A DNA stretch of 64,000 bases from Bacillus sp. 103mf (GCF_900116295.1 NZ_FPAF01000001.1:1-64000); one strand, 5' to 3'. Shown: positions 53,238 to 62,075, counted from the first letter of the stretch. Numbers and translations are program-made. The notes: generated by a model not told the origin, from the letters alone.

Positions 53238-54611
53238 TTATATTAATTTTTGGACTACTTCTTCTAATGCCATTCCTCTCGAACCTTTTACCAAGACTAC
53301 ATCACCTGGATTACATACAGACAGAATTTCTATAATAGCTTCGTCTTTTGTAAGAAATGCTTTCACTTTACCTTTTTTATATTTAAGTTTTGCTTCTTGT
53401 GCAATCATTTTGGCACGTTCTCCAATTGTGAAAATGTAATCTATTATATTTGGATTTAATATTTGACCAATGTTCCGGTGATACTTTTCTTCTTCTTGCC
53501 CTAACTCCAACATGTCGCCTAACACAATAATTTTCTGTTTGTATCCTACGAGTTGTTCAAATGTTTCGATTGCTGCTTTAACGGAAGAAGGACTAGCATT
53601 CCACGCATCATTAATAATCGTAATTCCTGATTTTGCTTTTAACATTTCAAATCGCATTTCTGTTATTTCTACTTGTTTTAATCCTTGCTTCATTCTCTGT
53701 TGATTTAAATTGAAGTGTTGACCAACTTTTATAGCAATTATAGCGTTGTAAACATTATGTTTTCCATGGAGAGGTATAAAATAAGTTGATTCATCGTTTA
53801 ATGTAAAATCGATCCCTTCTGAATGTTCTTTAATGGACACAGGATATGCATCATTTAAAGAAGATTCACCAAATTTGATACATTTAATTTGATTAGTGTT
53901 AGGCAATGTTTGAACTTTTTCATTTAAGAGAGGTTCATCCCCATTGTAAATAAGTAAACTTTGTTCCTTTAAGTTCATTACTATTTCTAGCTTTGCATCT
54001 GCTATTGCTTCCCTTGAACCCAATGTTAATATGTGCGATTGTCCAATCATTGTGATGACAGCTACATTTGGCTCAGCAATTTCTGATAAACGTTGAATTT
54101 GCCCGTGTTCACTCATCCCCATTTCTAATACTGCTATTTCGCAATCCTCTTCAATCTCTAGGATTGTTAACGGTAAACCAATTTGACTATTCAAATTTCC
54201 TTTTGTTTTATGAACCTTGTAAGTTGTGCTGAGTACAGAGTTAATTAAATCTTTTGTTGTTGTCTTTCCGTTACTTCCTGTAACACCAATTACATTGACA
54301 GACAGTTGATTTCTGTAAGAACGTGCTAAGTGTTGCAAAGCTATCAACGTATCATCTACAAAAATTAATGGAATACCTTTAGGCGGGTTTGGCTGAGATT
54401 TCTCCCACAGAGAAGCAACAGCACCTTGCTGTATAGCCTCTTCCACATAATCATGACCGTTCTTTAACCTAACAATTGGGATAAATAAATTGCCAGGGCT
54501 TATCACTTTTGAATTAATAGAAACACCTGCAATAAGATGACTATGATACTTCGTCTGTAAACCTTCTCCGATTACCATTTGTTCTATTTCGAGCAATCTT
54601 CTTTGAATCAA
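53238..54611 (-). CDS. MurF-like UDP-MurNAc-tripeptide:D-Ala-D-Ala ligase
   Basis: About 457 aa from a TTG at 54611 with GGAGAGTG before it; the longer frame to 54659 has no site. All three MurF domains are present: N-terminal HSHLIAGVSINSKVISPGNLF, ATP-binding VIGVTGSNGKTTTKDLI (about 105), EMGMSEHGQI, NDAWNASPSSVKAAIE (about 335) and LGDMLELG. Not placed beside ddl or other mur genes, so it looks like a second MurF (the main one is expected elsewhere in the genome). Adds D-Ala-D-Ala or a variant dipeptide to the tripeptide precursor. Confidence 0.88.
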   Translation of the reverse strand: MIQRRLLEIEQMVIGEGLQTKYHSHLIAGVSINSKVISPGNLFIPIVRLKNGHDYVEEAIQQGAVASLWEKSQPNPPKGIPLIFVDDTLIALQHLARSYRNQLSVNVIGVTGSNGKTTTKDLINSVLSTTYKVHKTKGNLNSQIGLPLTILEIEEDCEIAVLEMGMSEHGQIQRLSEIAEPNVAVITMIGQSHILTLGSREAIADAKLEIVMNLKEQSLLIYNGDEPLLNEKVQTLPNTNQIKCIKFGESSLNDAYPVSIKEHSEGIDFTLNDESTYFIPLHGKHNVYNAIIAIKVGQHFNLNQQRMKQGLKQVEITEMRFEMLKAKSGITIINDAWNASPSSVKAAIETFEQLVGYKQKIIVLGDMLELGQEEEKYHRNIGQILNPNIIDYIFTIGERAKMIAQEAKLKYKKGKVKAFLTKDEAIIEILSVCNPGDVVLVKGSRGMALEEVVQKLI

Positions 54612-54818
54612 AATAGTCACTCTCCATTTATAATTATTCCTACTATCTCGTCTACTCATTTATTTCATTAAATTAAACAAATAAGAATAAAGAAATCTAA
54701 TTAGATTAAAGATGCTCAGTCTGAAATATTTTTTAATGAAACAACAAACTTTAGAATCATAGCTGTCTGAATCGTAAATAATACATAAAATCATATATTT
54801 CAAAATTATATCTTTGAG

Positions 54819-55328
54819 TTATTGCTGTATATGCAATGCCATCAGAACATTATCTGCATACCGTCCATCCTCAAATTTAATCTGTCCTCTCTCCCGACCT
54901 TCTTCTTTAAAACCGATTTTTTCATATACTTTTATCGCTCTTTCGTTTGTTGAGAAAACACCTAAACAAATTTTTTCTATGCCTTCTTGTGTTTTTGACC
55001 AGTCTATTAATTGTAAAAGCAATTTTGTTCCTACACCTTGATTACGATAGTCTTCTAAAATCCCCATTCCAAATAAGCCAGTATGATTTAAGCGCTTCAT
55101 TGAGTTTCTTGTAAACACTAAAAACCCAACAATCCGTTCACCGTCTTCTGCAACAAATGTTACACCGCCCTGCTGACTATTTGTAATTGTTTTCTCTCTC
55201 TGCGTTTCAACATCAACATGAAATTCTTCGTTTGTAGGAATAAAAAACTCATTTTGAGAAATAATGCTCTTTCGAATACATAAAATTTCCGCTGCATCAC
55301 TTTCTGTTGCCTCTCTTATATACAACAT
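54819..55328 (-). CDS. GNAT-family N-acetyltransferase
   Basis: 169 aa. Motif A (acetyl-CoA loop) MGILEDYRNQGVGTKLLLQLI (about 92-112), motif B AIKVYEKIGFKEEGRERG, and a C-terminal NVLMALHI. Substrate not predictable. Single gene with AAGGGGTG before the start. Confidence 0.9.
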   Translation of the reverse strand: MLYIREATESDAAEILCIRKSIISQNEFFIPTNEEFHVDVETQREKTITNSQQGGVTFVAEDGERIVGFLVFTRNSMKRLNHTGLFGMGILEDYRNQGVGTKLLLQLIDWSKTQEGIEKICLGVFSTNERAIKVYEKIGFKEEGRERGQIKFEDGRYADNVLMALHIQQ

Positions 55329-55413
55329 AAAACACCCCTTGTATGTAGTACATTAGCAATACTAATTTATAATTGAAACTTTTCTTGAATGAATTTAGCA
55401 ACCTCTTCTGCAC

Positions 55414-56085
55414 TTAAACTTTTTGAACTATATTCACTACATCCAACAATTCTTCTAAATCCTCAATAACATGTTCATCCATAAAAGGCTGTCCCCAAAA
55501 TGTATCCTTCTTCCATATTGCATGCATCCCCACATTCCTAGCTCCTATTACATCATTCTCTGGATGATCGCCTATGTATACACTTTCTTCAGGACTAACA
55601 CCTAATCTTTCTAAAGCTCTTAAGAAGATTTCAGCTTCTGGCTTTTTTATCCCCTCTTGCTCGGACACTAATATAGTATCCATATACTTCTCAATCCCAA
55701 GAGCACGAATATTCAGTAATTGAAATTCAGTAAATCCATTTGTAATCATGCCTAATAATAGCCCGCTATTTTTAAGCTCTTGTAAAACGTATTCCATATG
55801 AGGAAAAGGTGTACAGTGATGTTGAAAGTTGTTTATATAATCCTCTAATAATTGCCCCCAAGTTAAATTGGAAATAGCATATTCTCTAAGCAATTGCTCA
55901 TATACTTTATCCTTCCAAACATAACCCTTATTATCTAATTCAATGAACCTAGTTACATATTGCTCTTCGGGTATATGCTTAAATTCATTGATATACCTTT
56001 TATATTGGTCTCTAATAAAGAGTTTAAGAGAATGATCTCTGTCTAATAGCGTTCCATCTAAATCGAAAATAATAGCTTTAATCAT
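55414..56085 (-). CDS. HAD-superfamily hydrolase (YjjG-like)
   Basis: 223 aa. HAD motifs: I DLDGTLLD (Asp9, Asp11), II ITNGF (about 117), III KKPEAEIF (Lys near 148), IV IGDHPENDVIGA (about 171). The cap is all-helical, as in YjjG/5'-nucleotidase-type enzymes. The C-terminus is cut short by a TAA at 55414-55416, while the +1-shifted frame continues for about 20 plausible codons (EYSSKSLSAEEVAKF, ending FQL). A recent frameshift near the end is possible. Confidence 0.88.
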   Translation of the reverse strand: MIKAIIFDLDGTLLDRDHSLKLFIRDQYKRYINEFKHIPEEQYVTRFIELDNKGYVWKDKVYEQLLREYAISNLTWGQLLEDYINNFQHHCTPFPHMEYVLQELKNSGLLLGMITNGFTEFQLLNIRALGIEKYMDTILVSEQEGIKKPEAEIFLRALERLGVSPEESVYIGDHPENDVIGARNVGMHAIWKKDTFWGQPFMDEHVIEDLEELLDVVNIVQKV

Positions 56086-56157
56086 ATATTTTCCCCTTCT
56101 ATCAAAATTTTTGCGTTTATTTGAAGTTATATACTTTCCTACTATATAAATACAAAC

Positions 56158-56326
56158 AGAAAAACCCCTTTCTTTTTAGGAGAGGACGAGAGCATCTGGT
56201 CGTGCATAGAAGCGGCCAGGGCCTTTTCCTTCCACATGCGAGGTTTAAACAAAGGGAGCAAGCAAGTGCAGGTCATGCTGTATTCTACATAGCAGCGACT
56301 TATATGTCGGAAAATTAAAATATATT
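56158..56326 (-). repeat. Dispersed repeat, copy C (inverted)
   Basis: Reverse complement of the family: GACATATAAGTCGCTGCTATG, GTAGAATACA, GCATGTGGAAGGAAAAGGCCC, TGGCCGCTTCTATGCACGA, CCAGATGCTCTCGTCC, AAAAAGAAAGG. It fills the gap between the SH3-like gene and the HAD gene. Confidence 0.75.
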
Positions 56327-56679
56327 TATATGGTAAGCTTCACATTTTCTTTTGGTACCCATCCTTCTTCAAGAATAAGAACTCTTTGACACCAAATCCA
56401 TCCGTTAAGTTCTTTTAACCCCACTAGCTGTTCACCTTCATCAACATTCAACTCTTTTGCAGTATAATCTTCCTTCGCAATACCTTCTGTTCCTTTCCAT
56501 TGGATAAGTTGCGCTGGAACCCAACCTGAACTGTTTTTATCTACTGTTGTACAAAAGTACCAATTATCCCAATGCTCCGGCCCTTTATATTTTTCCCCAA
56601 TAATAAATGACTGTCCCTGAACTAAGCTAATAGGATTCGGATAATTCGTCCTATGACTTTTTATAACTACATAATTCAC
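56326..56679 (-). CDS. Two-domain SH3-like protein
   Basis: 117 aa. Two SH3-like units: about 1-58 (YPNPISLVQGQSFIIGEKY, ends GWVPAQLIQW) and about 65-117 (DYTAKELNVDEGEQLVGLKELNGW, ends EGWVPKENVKL). Both have the ALYDY-to-GWVP layout of bacterial SH3_2 domains. No signal peptide. Role unknown, probably protein or wall-fragment binding. Confidence 0.8.
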   Translation of the reverse strand: MNYVVIKSHRTNYPNPISLVQGQSFIIGEKYKGPEHWDNWYFCTTVDKNSSGWVPAQLIQWKGTEGIAKEDYTAKELNVDEGEQLVGLKELNGWIWCQRVLILEEGWVPKENVKLTI

Positions 56680-56805
56680 TACGAATCCCTTCTTTCTTAT
56701 CTACACTTTATTAGTAATCCTATAAATTCACCTATTCCCTGTAAATTCGACAAAAAGTCTAGTGAATCCTTTTGTATAAAAAGCAAAATGTACACACTTC
56801 AAAAA

Positions 56806-57366
56806 TCATTCTTGCACTTTCACTAACATGCTCCCAATTGTATCCACTCCATTTTTTAAGGTTACTTTTACATTTCCCGATTCTTTAAACGTGTAAGAAG
56901 ACATCTCATAAATTTCTTTAATTTTAAACTGCTTATTCACATTTTGTTTCATTGTATCCGTAAGCAAAGACATTTGCGGCTCCCAAACTTCCACTTTTCC
57001 AGATGGATAAGCGATAATCATTCGAGCATCCGTTTGACGAATCTCTTCCCAAAGTGTTATATACATGTGCGTTTCTTTTCCTTTTTTAATCAATTCATCG
57101 GAATAATAACCTAACTCCCCAATGTTTCCAAAGACAGTATATTTATCATTACTTACCGTAATATCCATATAGGGAAGTTTATATGTCATTTTATGATATA
57201 TACCGTAAGCAGTACAAAGAACACCAATTGCTGTTAATCCTAAAAGAAACTTTTTAAATTGTTTCCCTTGAAAACTTACCGTCATCGCTGAATTTGGAGT
57301 AATTTTTTCTGCTAATAAAAAGATAAGAACGACAATTAAAATTCCAATCCCAATCAAAATATACAT
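56806..57366 (-). CDS. Hypothetical membrane protein
   Basis: 186 aa. Two transmembrane helices near the N-terminus (about 2-19, ILIGIGILIVVLIFLLAE; about 40-60, FLLGLTAIGVLCTAYGIYH) and a ~120-residue beta-rich extracytoplasmic domain (KYTVFGNIGELGYYSDEL; YTFKESGNVKVTLK). Family not recognised. Preceded by AGGAGGG-type site; shares the strong terminator at 57387-57446 with nothing upstream. Confidence 0.65.
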   Translation of the reverse strand: MYILIGIGILIVVLIFLLAEKITPNSAMTVSFQGKQFKKFLLGLTAIGVLCTAYGIYHKMTYKLPYMDITVSNDKYTVFGNIGELGYYSDELIKKGKETHMYITLWEEIRQTDARMIIAYPSGKVEVWEPQMSLLTDTMKQNVNKQFKIKEIYEMSSYTFKESGNVKVTLKNGVDTIGSMLVKVQE

Positions 57367-57386
57367 ACGATTCCCTCCTTTGATAT

Positions 57387-57446
57387 AAAAAAGATGAACT
57401 GAAATCCCTTCGCCACTCAGATAAGTTATTTCAGTTCATCTTTTTT
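57387..57446. terminator. Strong bidirectional hairpin terminator
   Basis: AAGATGAACTGAAAT (57391-57405) pairs perfectly with ATTTCAGTTCATCTT (57428-57442) around a 22-nt loop, with A/T runs both sides. Ends the leftward 33-aa peptide transcript. Confidence 0.8.
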
Positions 57447-57515
57447 ATAAACGATACGACTTTCTTTAAAACGATGCATCTTTGTTTCAAACCGACAATG
57501 TAAGCATTTAAGTAT

Positions 57516-57617
57516 TCAAAATAATCCCCATAATGAATGAACCATGCCACCAACAAAAAATGCTAAACCTAAAGCAAAAACAATCAAAGCGAGTATTACA
57601 TTTTTATTATTTCCCAT
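57516..57617 (-). CDS. 33-aa membrane peptide
   Basis: MGNNKNVILALIVFALGLAF start, one transmembrane helix and a short tail ending WGLF. AAGGAGACAATTTT before the ATG and a strong terminator after it support a real gene. Function unknown. Confidence 0.6.
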   Translation of the reverse strand: MGNNKNVILALIVFALGLAFFVGGMVHSLWGLF

Positions 57618-57728
57618 AAAATTGTCTCCTTGTAATTTTATATTTGTTTCATTTTTTATACTAAACAAATCTTTAGTCGTAATTATGGCTAAAGGTTATT
57701 ATCATCATACTTCTCAGTTTATAAAAGT

Positions 57729-58454
57729 TTAAATTCTTCCTGTTTTCACTGCTCTAGCCCAATCTAAGCGACCGTTTATTTCACTTTTGTTAATTGCTCC
57801 ATCTCGATTATAAGGAATATGTAATTGCTCTATCATCCAATCATTTTCTTGTTTTGTAACAATTGTATAATTAGCAAATGGTGAACCTGATTCCATTTTA
57901 TGATAGATTGGTAATTCATCTTCATAAGCTGGTAGCCCAACACTTCCTGGATTAATAATTATTTTATCATTTGGAAGATAAATGACTCTTGGTATATGTG
58001 TATGCGCACAAAAAATAAGCCTTTGTGGAATACCACTTACTAATTTCATAATATCTTCTGTCTTTTTAAGTACTGATCCACTAGAGTTCATTTCCTCTAA
58101 CAAATATATTTCATCACTTGTCGGTGTTCCATGACAAAAATAAAAATCATCTGTTTGTAAGAAATTAGGTAAATTAGAAATCCACGTTTTATGCTCATCC
58201 TCTAATAAATTCTGTACATATTGAACCGTTAAATTAGACGTATTAGGCTCTAATAAAATTCGATCGCAATTCCCTTTAATACTTTGAATATTTTGGTTCA
58301 TTAAAAGATCATAGGTTTCCAGTGGAAATAAAGGACCATATAAGCTATCCCCTAAATTATAAATAGATTGAATCCCTCGGTTATTAATATCTGTTAGTAC
58401 AGCTTGTAAGGCATCTTTATTTCCATGAATGTCAGCCATTATAGCAATTTTCAT
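57729..58454 (-). CDS. Calcineurin-like metallophosphoesterase
   Basis: 241 aa. Metal-binding motifs ADIHGNKDAL (Asp8, His10), NLGDSLYGP, KGNCDR, CHGTP, CAHTHIPRV and NPGSVGLP, in the order of the YfcE/MJ0936-like family. Substrate unknown (phosphodiester). Single gene. Confidence 0.92.
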   Translation of the reverse strand: MKIAIMADIHGNKDALQAVLTDINNRGIQSIYNLGDSLYGPLFPLETYDLLMNQNIQSIKGNCDRILLEPNTSNLTVQYVQNLLEDEHKTWISNLPNFLQTDDFYFCHGTPTSDEIYLLEEMNSSGSVLKKTEDIMKLVSGIPQRLIFCAHTHIPRVIYLPNDKIIINPGSVGLPAYEDELPIYHKMESGSPFANYTIVTKQENDWMIEQLHIPYNRDGAINKSEINGRLDWARAVKTGRI

Positions 58455-58569
58455 ACCAATTACCCCTTCAGAATTTATAGTTTCACTTTTATTTCATCAT
58501 AAATATGAAAAGAATTTCGCCCTTAATTTATATAAAATGAATATTCACACTATTATTGCACATTAATCG

Positions 58570-58605
58570 AAAAAAGCCGACACTACATATTTTTAGGATC
58601 GGCTC
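58570..58605 (-). terminator. Terminator of MDR oxidoreductase gene
   Basis: GAGCCGATCC and GTCGGCTT stem (GCCGA/TCGGC core) followed by TTTTTTCG on the minus strand. Confidence 0.65.
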
Positions 58606-58651
58606 TTGCTATTAAACATTGTGACTCTACTTCAAATTCACATATATACTT

Positions 58652-59677
58652 TTAAAATGTTTCTAATACGACCTTTCCAATCGTACTTCCTGTTTCAATC
58701 ATCGCATGCGCTTTTCTAATATTAGCCGCATGAATTGGCGATAACGTCTTGTTTAAAGTCGTCTTAATCACTTTTTGATCCAACAACTCACTAACTTGAT
58801 TTAACAAAAGATGCTGGTTAATCATATCTTCAGTCTGGTACATAGATTTTGTAAACATGAATTCCCAAACAAATGTAGCACTTTTACTTTTTAATAATCC
58901 TAACTCTAATGGCTTCTCATTTTCTACAATAGAACAAATCTTTCCTTGTGGTTTGATTACTTCCGCCATGCTGTTCCAATGTTGATCTGTATTGTTTAAG
59001 CAGAAAATATAATCAACTTCATCTATTTCAATTTGCGATAATTGTTCTTTAAATGATTCATGGTGATTAATAACATAATCGGCGCCAAAACTTTCCACCC
59101 ATTCTCTCGTTTCCTTTCGAGAGGCAGTTGTAATAACGTTAAGACCAGCCCATTTTGCCAATTGTATAGCAATAGAACCTACACCACCTGCACCCCCAAT
59201 GATTAAAATATTTTTTAGTTCATTCTTTTCCTTATTATTAACTTCAATTGCTAAGCGTTCAAACAAACCTTCCCATGCTGTAATCGCAGTTAAAGGAATA
59301 GCAGCTGATTGTGCATGAGTCAAATTTTTCGGTTTCGCTCCAACAATTCTCTCATCCACTAGATGATACTCACTATATGTACCTGGTCTAATAATACTTC
59401 CTGCATAGAAAACTTCATCACCTGGTTGAAACAAAGTACACTCTTCTCCAACTTCTACAACAACGCCGCTAGCATCCCATCCGAGTATTTTGTACGCTTC
59501 TTCTTTCTTATCTTTTGGTGCTCGAACTTTTACATCAACAGGATTAACCGAAATAGCATAGATTTTCACAAGTAAATCTTTTCCCTTCGGTGTCGGACGT
59601 GGTAATTCAATATCGATTAGACTGTTCTCATTTTCGATAGGCAAATATTCTAATAAACCAACTGCTTTCATATTCAT
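58652..59677 (-). CDS. Zinc-type/quinone MDR oxidoreductase
   Basis: 341 aa, medium-chain reductase fold: ISVNPVDVKVRAP and GWDASGVVVEVGEEC in the N-terminal GroES domain, the NADPH-binding GGAGGVGSIAIQLAKWAG (about 158-175), and SIVENEKPLELGLLK. The zinc ligands of classical ADH are not present, so it fits the zinc-free quinone reductase side of the family. Often controlled by an HxlR/MarR regulator; a 34-bp nested dyad lies upstream. Confidence 0.9.
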   Translation of the reverse strand: MNMKAVGLLEYLPIENENSLIDIELPRPTPKGKDLLVKIYAISVNPVDVKVRAPKDKKEEAYKILGWDASGVVVEVGEECTLFQPGDEVFYAGSIIRPGTYSEYHLVDERIVGAKPKNLTHAQSAAIPLTAITAWEGLFERLAIEVNNKEKNELKNILIIGGAGGVGSIAIQLAKWAGLNVITTASRKETREWVESFGADYVINHHESFKEQLSQIEIDEVDYIFCLNNTDQHWNSMAEVIKPQGKICSIVENEKPLELGLLKSKSATFVWEFMFTKSMYQTEDMINQHLLLNQVSELLDQKVIKTTLNKTLSPIHAANIRKAHAMIETGSTIGKVVLETF

Positions 59678-60216
59678 TTCCTCCGCTTAATAAAAATTGT
59701 GCTTCTCTTTAAATTATAGATTGCAAAATCAAATTATGTAAGAAGGCACATTTATGTCACATAGTATCACTAATGTTACTATTAGTATTACTATATATTG
59801 CCACCTTTATAAGGAATAAAAAAGCAGTTTTAATGTCCGTATGTAAAGCTATGATCACTGAACTATTCCACCGTTGTACCTCAACTCATTCCATAGCTGA
59901 ATTGCACGCTAAGGACTGCAAAGCCTTAACGTGACAGTATTTCCAAAGGATATATCCATGTTCAAAAAGATAAAAACCAACGATTAATTGAACATTAAGC
60001 TATTTACACACTTTATAAACGTGAATATAGCTAGAAAACGTTGAATTTGTTAAGTTTTATCCTTTATTTATAAGTAAAGATTTCTGTACAAATATCTCTT
60101 AGCGTACAATAGAAGAGTTAATTTGGGTCCAAATCGCGCTTAAATGTACAATTTTCTAGAAATGTAATTATAACCCACACCCATTAACCTAAGAAAACAG
60201 ATTAAACCCCAAAACA
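59678..60216. other. 540-bp intergenic region with operator-like dyad
   Basis: No gene longer than 33 codons. Contains the nested dyad at 59761-59794 and AT-rich DNA. A 33-codon frame from about 59834 (MSVCKAMITE) has no ribosome site. The stretch may be a decayed regulator gene, but no homology can be shown by eye. Confidence 0.5.
59761..59794. promoter_or_regulatory. 34-bp nested palindrome upstream of MDR gene
   Basis: ATAGTA-TC-ACTAAT-GTTACT-ATTAGT-AT-TACTAT: both inner and outer hexamers are exact inverted repeats. This is a strong operator candidate 84-117 bp before the oxidoreductase start. Confidence 0.6.
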
Positions 60217-60256
60217 AAAAATGAGTCCGATGCCTCCGCATCGGACTCATTTCTCT
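60217..60256 (-). terminator. Terminator downstream of protease/inhibitor pair
   Basis: ATGAGTCCGATGC pairs perfectly with GCATCGGACTCAT around CTCC, followed by TTTTTTG on the minus strand. Confidence 0.8.
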
Positions 60257-60377
60257 AAACTTGATAGCTATATACCTGGAGGTATGCTTTTTTAGACAAC
60301 AAAAGTACTCAAATAATATAGTGAAGCAAGGTCATCGCTTTAGAATATACTAGCACTTTAAATATTATTTATTTTTG

Positions 60378-60695
60378 TTATTCCTTCATTTTTTCTGCAA
60401 CAGCAAGATTACGTAAGTAATCTAATAAAGGGCGCACTTCCTGTGGAGCTGTTACATCCGTAAATGAGAAGGACTTTTTCTTTTCACCATCTTCTATCCT
60501 AAGCTCGTAAGAAAAAGCATCCGCTCCTTGGATAGTAGCAATCTCCCCTTCACTTAATCTGAGGTTGAAAAGATTAGATTGCTTAATTAAATCTAGTAAT
60601 TTTTCAGCTTTTTCCTTTGGTAATTCACCCGTATCTGTCTGAAAGGTTAGGTCAAAGTTAGCAATTCCTCCTATACAGCTAAATTGGATGTACAT
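60378..60695 (-). CDS. Emfourin-like inhibitor of protealysin
   Basis: 105 aa. Beta strands at the start (MYIQFSCIGGIANFDLTFQTD), a GELPKEKAEKLLDLIKQSN helix, then SYELRIEDGEKKKSFSF strands and a C-terminal helix (VRPLLDYLRNLA). This matches the emfourin pattern known from the two-gene protealysin operon of Serratia, where it inhibits the M4 protease next door. The gene follows the protease by 39 bp on the same strand. Confidence 0.82.
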   Translation of the reverse strand: MYIQFSCIGGIANFDLTFQTDTGELPKEKAEKLLDLIKQSNLFNLRLSEGEIATIQGADAFSYELRIEDGEKKKSFSFTDVTAPQEVRPLLDYLRNLAVAEKMKE

Positions 60696-60734
60696 GTTAA
60701 TTATTGAGCCTCCAATTCATGATAAACAACCCCA

Positions 60735-61805
60735 TTAATAAGGGAGTCCAACAGTTTTAAAAGCAGATTCTACAGATTTGGCTGCTGTTTTAGGAACTTC
60801 TCCACTATCAACAAGTTTTTGTGCTGCTTTGATAACAATTTGTACAAATTGATTGAAATTTGCAGTTGCAAATAAGCTTTGAATTGCAGTATACCATATC
60901 AAGGCTGCTTTATCTGTTCCAATTTCCATGGATACAAGATAAAACACCTTATTTGGTATGCCACTATTAATATGGACACCGTGGTGATCACGATCTCCTT
61001 GATAATAGTTTTTCATATGATCAGGTTGCATATCCTTACCCATTAGTTTGTTGTCAAATGCAGTACCAGGTGCTTTCATTGAACGAAGGGCTTGTCCTTT
61101 TAGTGTTGGCCCCATTATATCAGCACCAATTAGCCAGTCTGCATCTTGTGCTGTTTGCTTTAAATACGCTTGTTTAATTGCAATACCAAATACATCCGAA
61201 ATATGTTCATTCAAAGCTCCAGACTGGCCTTCATACTCTAACCCGTTAGTGAACTGAGTAATGCCATGTGTAAGTTCGTGCCCAATGACATCGAGTGAAT
61301 TTGCAAAACTGGTAAAAATAATTCCATCGCCATCACCAAACACCATTTCATCACCGTCCCAATAGGCATTTTGGAAATTATGCCCATAGTGAACGTTCAG
61401 AATGAGATCCAAACCGTTGTCGTCAATAGAATTACGGTGGAACACATTCTTGAAATAGTCACGCACAATTCCAGCATAATCATACGCATGGTTAACCACA
61501 GTATCTCCACCTGATCGGTCTCCTTCTTTCCTAACCTCATTAACCCGAAGTTCTGTCCCTCCTTTACAATCGTATACATGGCGAGCAGATTCACCTCGTG
61601 GTCCTGCTCCTGCATCAGTTAAAGCAACAACACCATTAATATCATATTCCTTCAAGATTCTGCGTTTTCGAATGTGGTGACTTTTTGCTAAACTGATTCG
61701 TGCGGCTTCTACTTCGTTTTGAGCTAAATTCTCCAAAATATAGTTAGGTACAATAAAACATTGGCAATTTTTATGCGAACAACGTTTTGTATGCAAATTT
61801 AACAC
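60735..61805 (-). CDS. Protealysin-like M4 metallopeptidase
   Basis: 356 aa. No signal peptide: it begins with a short propeptide carrying the protealysin-type CQCFIVPNYILENLA segment (about 14-28). Zinc site HELTH (about 178-182) with the third ligand in SGALNEHISDVFG and an active-site His in DHHGVHINSGIPNKVFY. The C-terminal domain ends KTVGLPY, as in thermolysin-like enzymes. Likely cytoplasmic or released by non-classical routes. First gene of a two-gene operon with an inhibitor. Confidence 0.92.
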   Translation of the reverse strand: MLNLHTKRCSHKNCQCFIVPNYILENLAQNEVEAARISLAKSHHIRKRRILKEYDINGVVALTDAGAGPRGESARHVYDCKGGTELRVNEVRKEGDRSGGDTVVNHAYDYAGIVRDYFKNVFHRNSIDDNGLDLILNVHYGHNFQNAYWDGDEMVFGDGDGIIFTSFANSLDVIGHELTHGITQFTNGLEYEGQSGALNEHISDVFGIAIKQAYLKQTAQDADWLIGADIMGPTLKGQALRSMKAPGTAFDNKLMGKDMQPDHMKNYYQGDRDHHGVHINSGIPNKVFYLVSMEIGTDKAALIWYTAIQSLFATANFNQFVQIVIKAAQKLVDSGEVPKTAAKSVESAFKTVGLPY

Positions 61806-61952
61806 CCTTTCATGATAGTCATAAATAACTTCTCAATTATTCTGTGCTTATTGCATGAGGTTTAAACATTCTATTGAATGAATTCATTAGGGATGTAGAT
61901 ATATAATGCTAGTCTAAAAAGTGGACACGACAAACTGAGGTTTTTAGCATAA

Positions 61953-62048
61953 TAAAGTGAAACTTCCATCAGTGGGGGTTTTCTTCATCCCCCACTGATG
62001 GAAAGCCCACCCAATCGGGGTCTTACTGCCCTAAAGTAGCGGGATAAA
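61953..62048 (-). repeat. Hairpin-rich dispersed repeat, copy 2
   Basis: Ends TAAAGTGAAACTTC and GCGGGATAA as in copy 1 (41681-41835, opposite orientation). Core stem CCATCAGTGGGGG pairs perfectly with CCCCCACTGATGG. ATAA flanks both sides, a possible target duplication. Confidence 0.75.
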
Positions 62049-62075
62049 CTTACTAAAAAGAACGAGATGTCCATA

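Noticed and set aside
56121-56318. 65-aa plus-strand frame
   Set aside because: Lies in repeat copy C and is not shared by copies A and B.
59834-59935. 33-codon frame starting MSVCKAMITE
   Set aside because: No ribosome site and no recognisable family; kept only as possible decay of an older gene.
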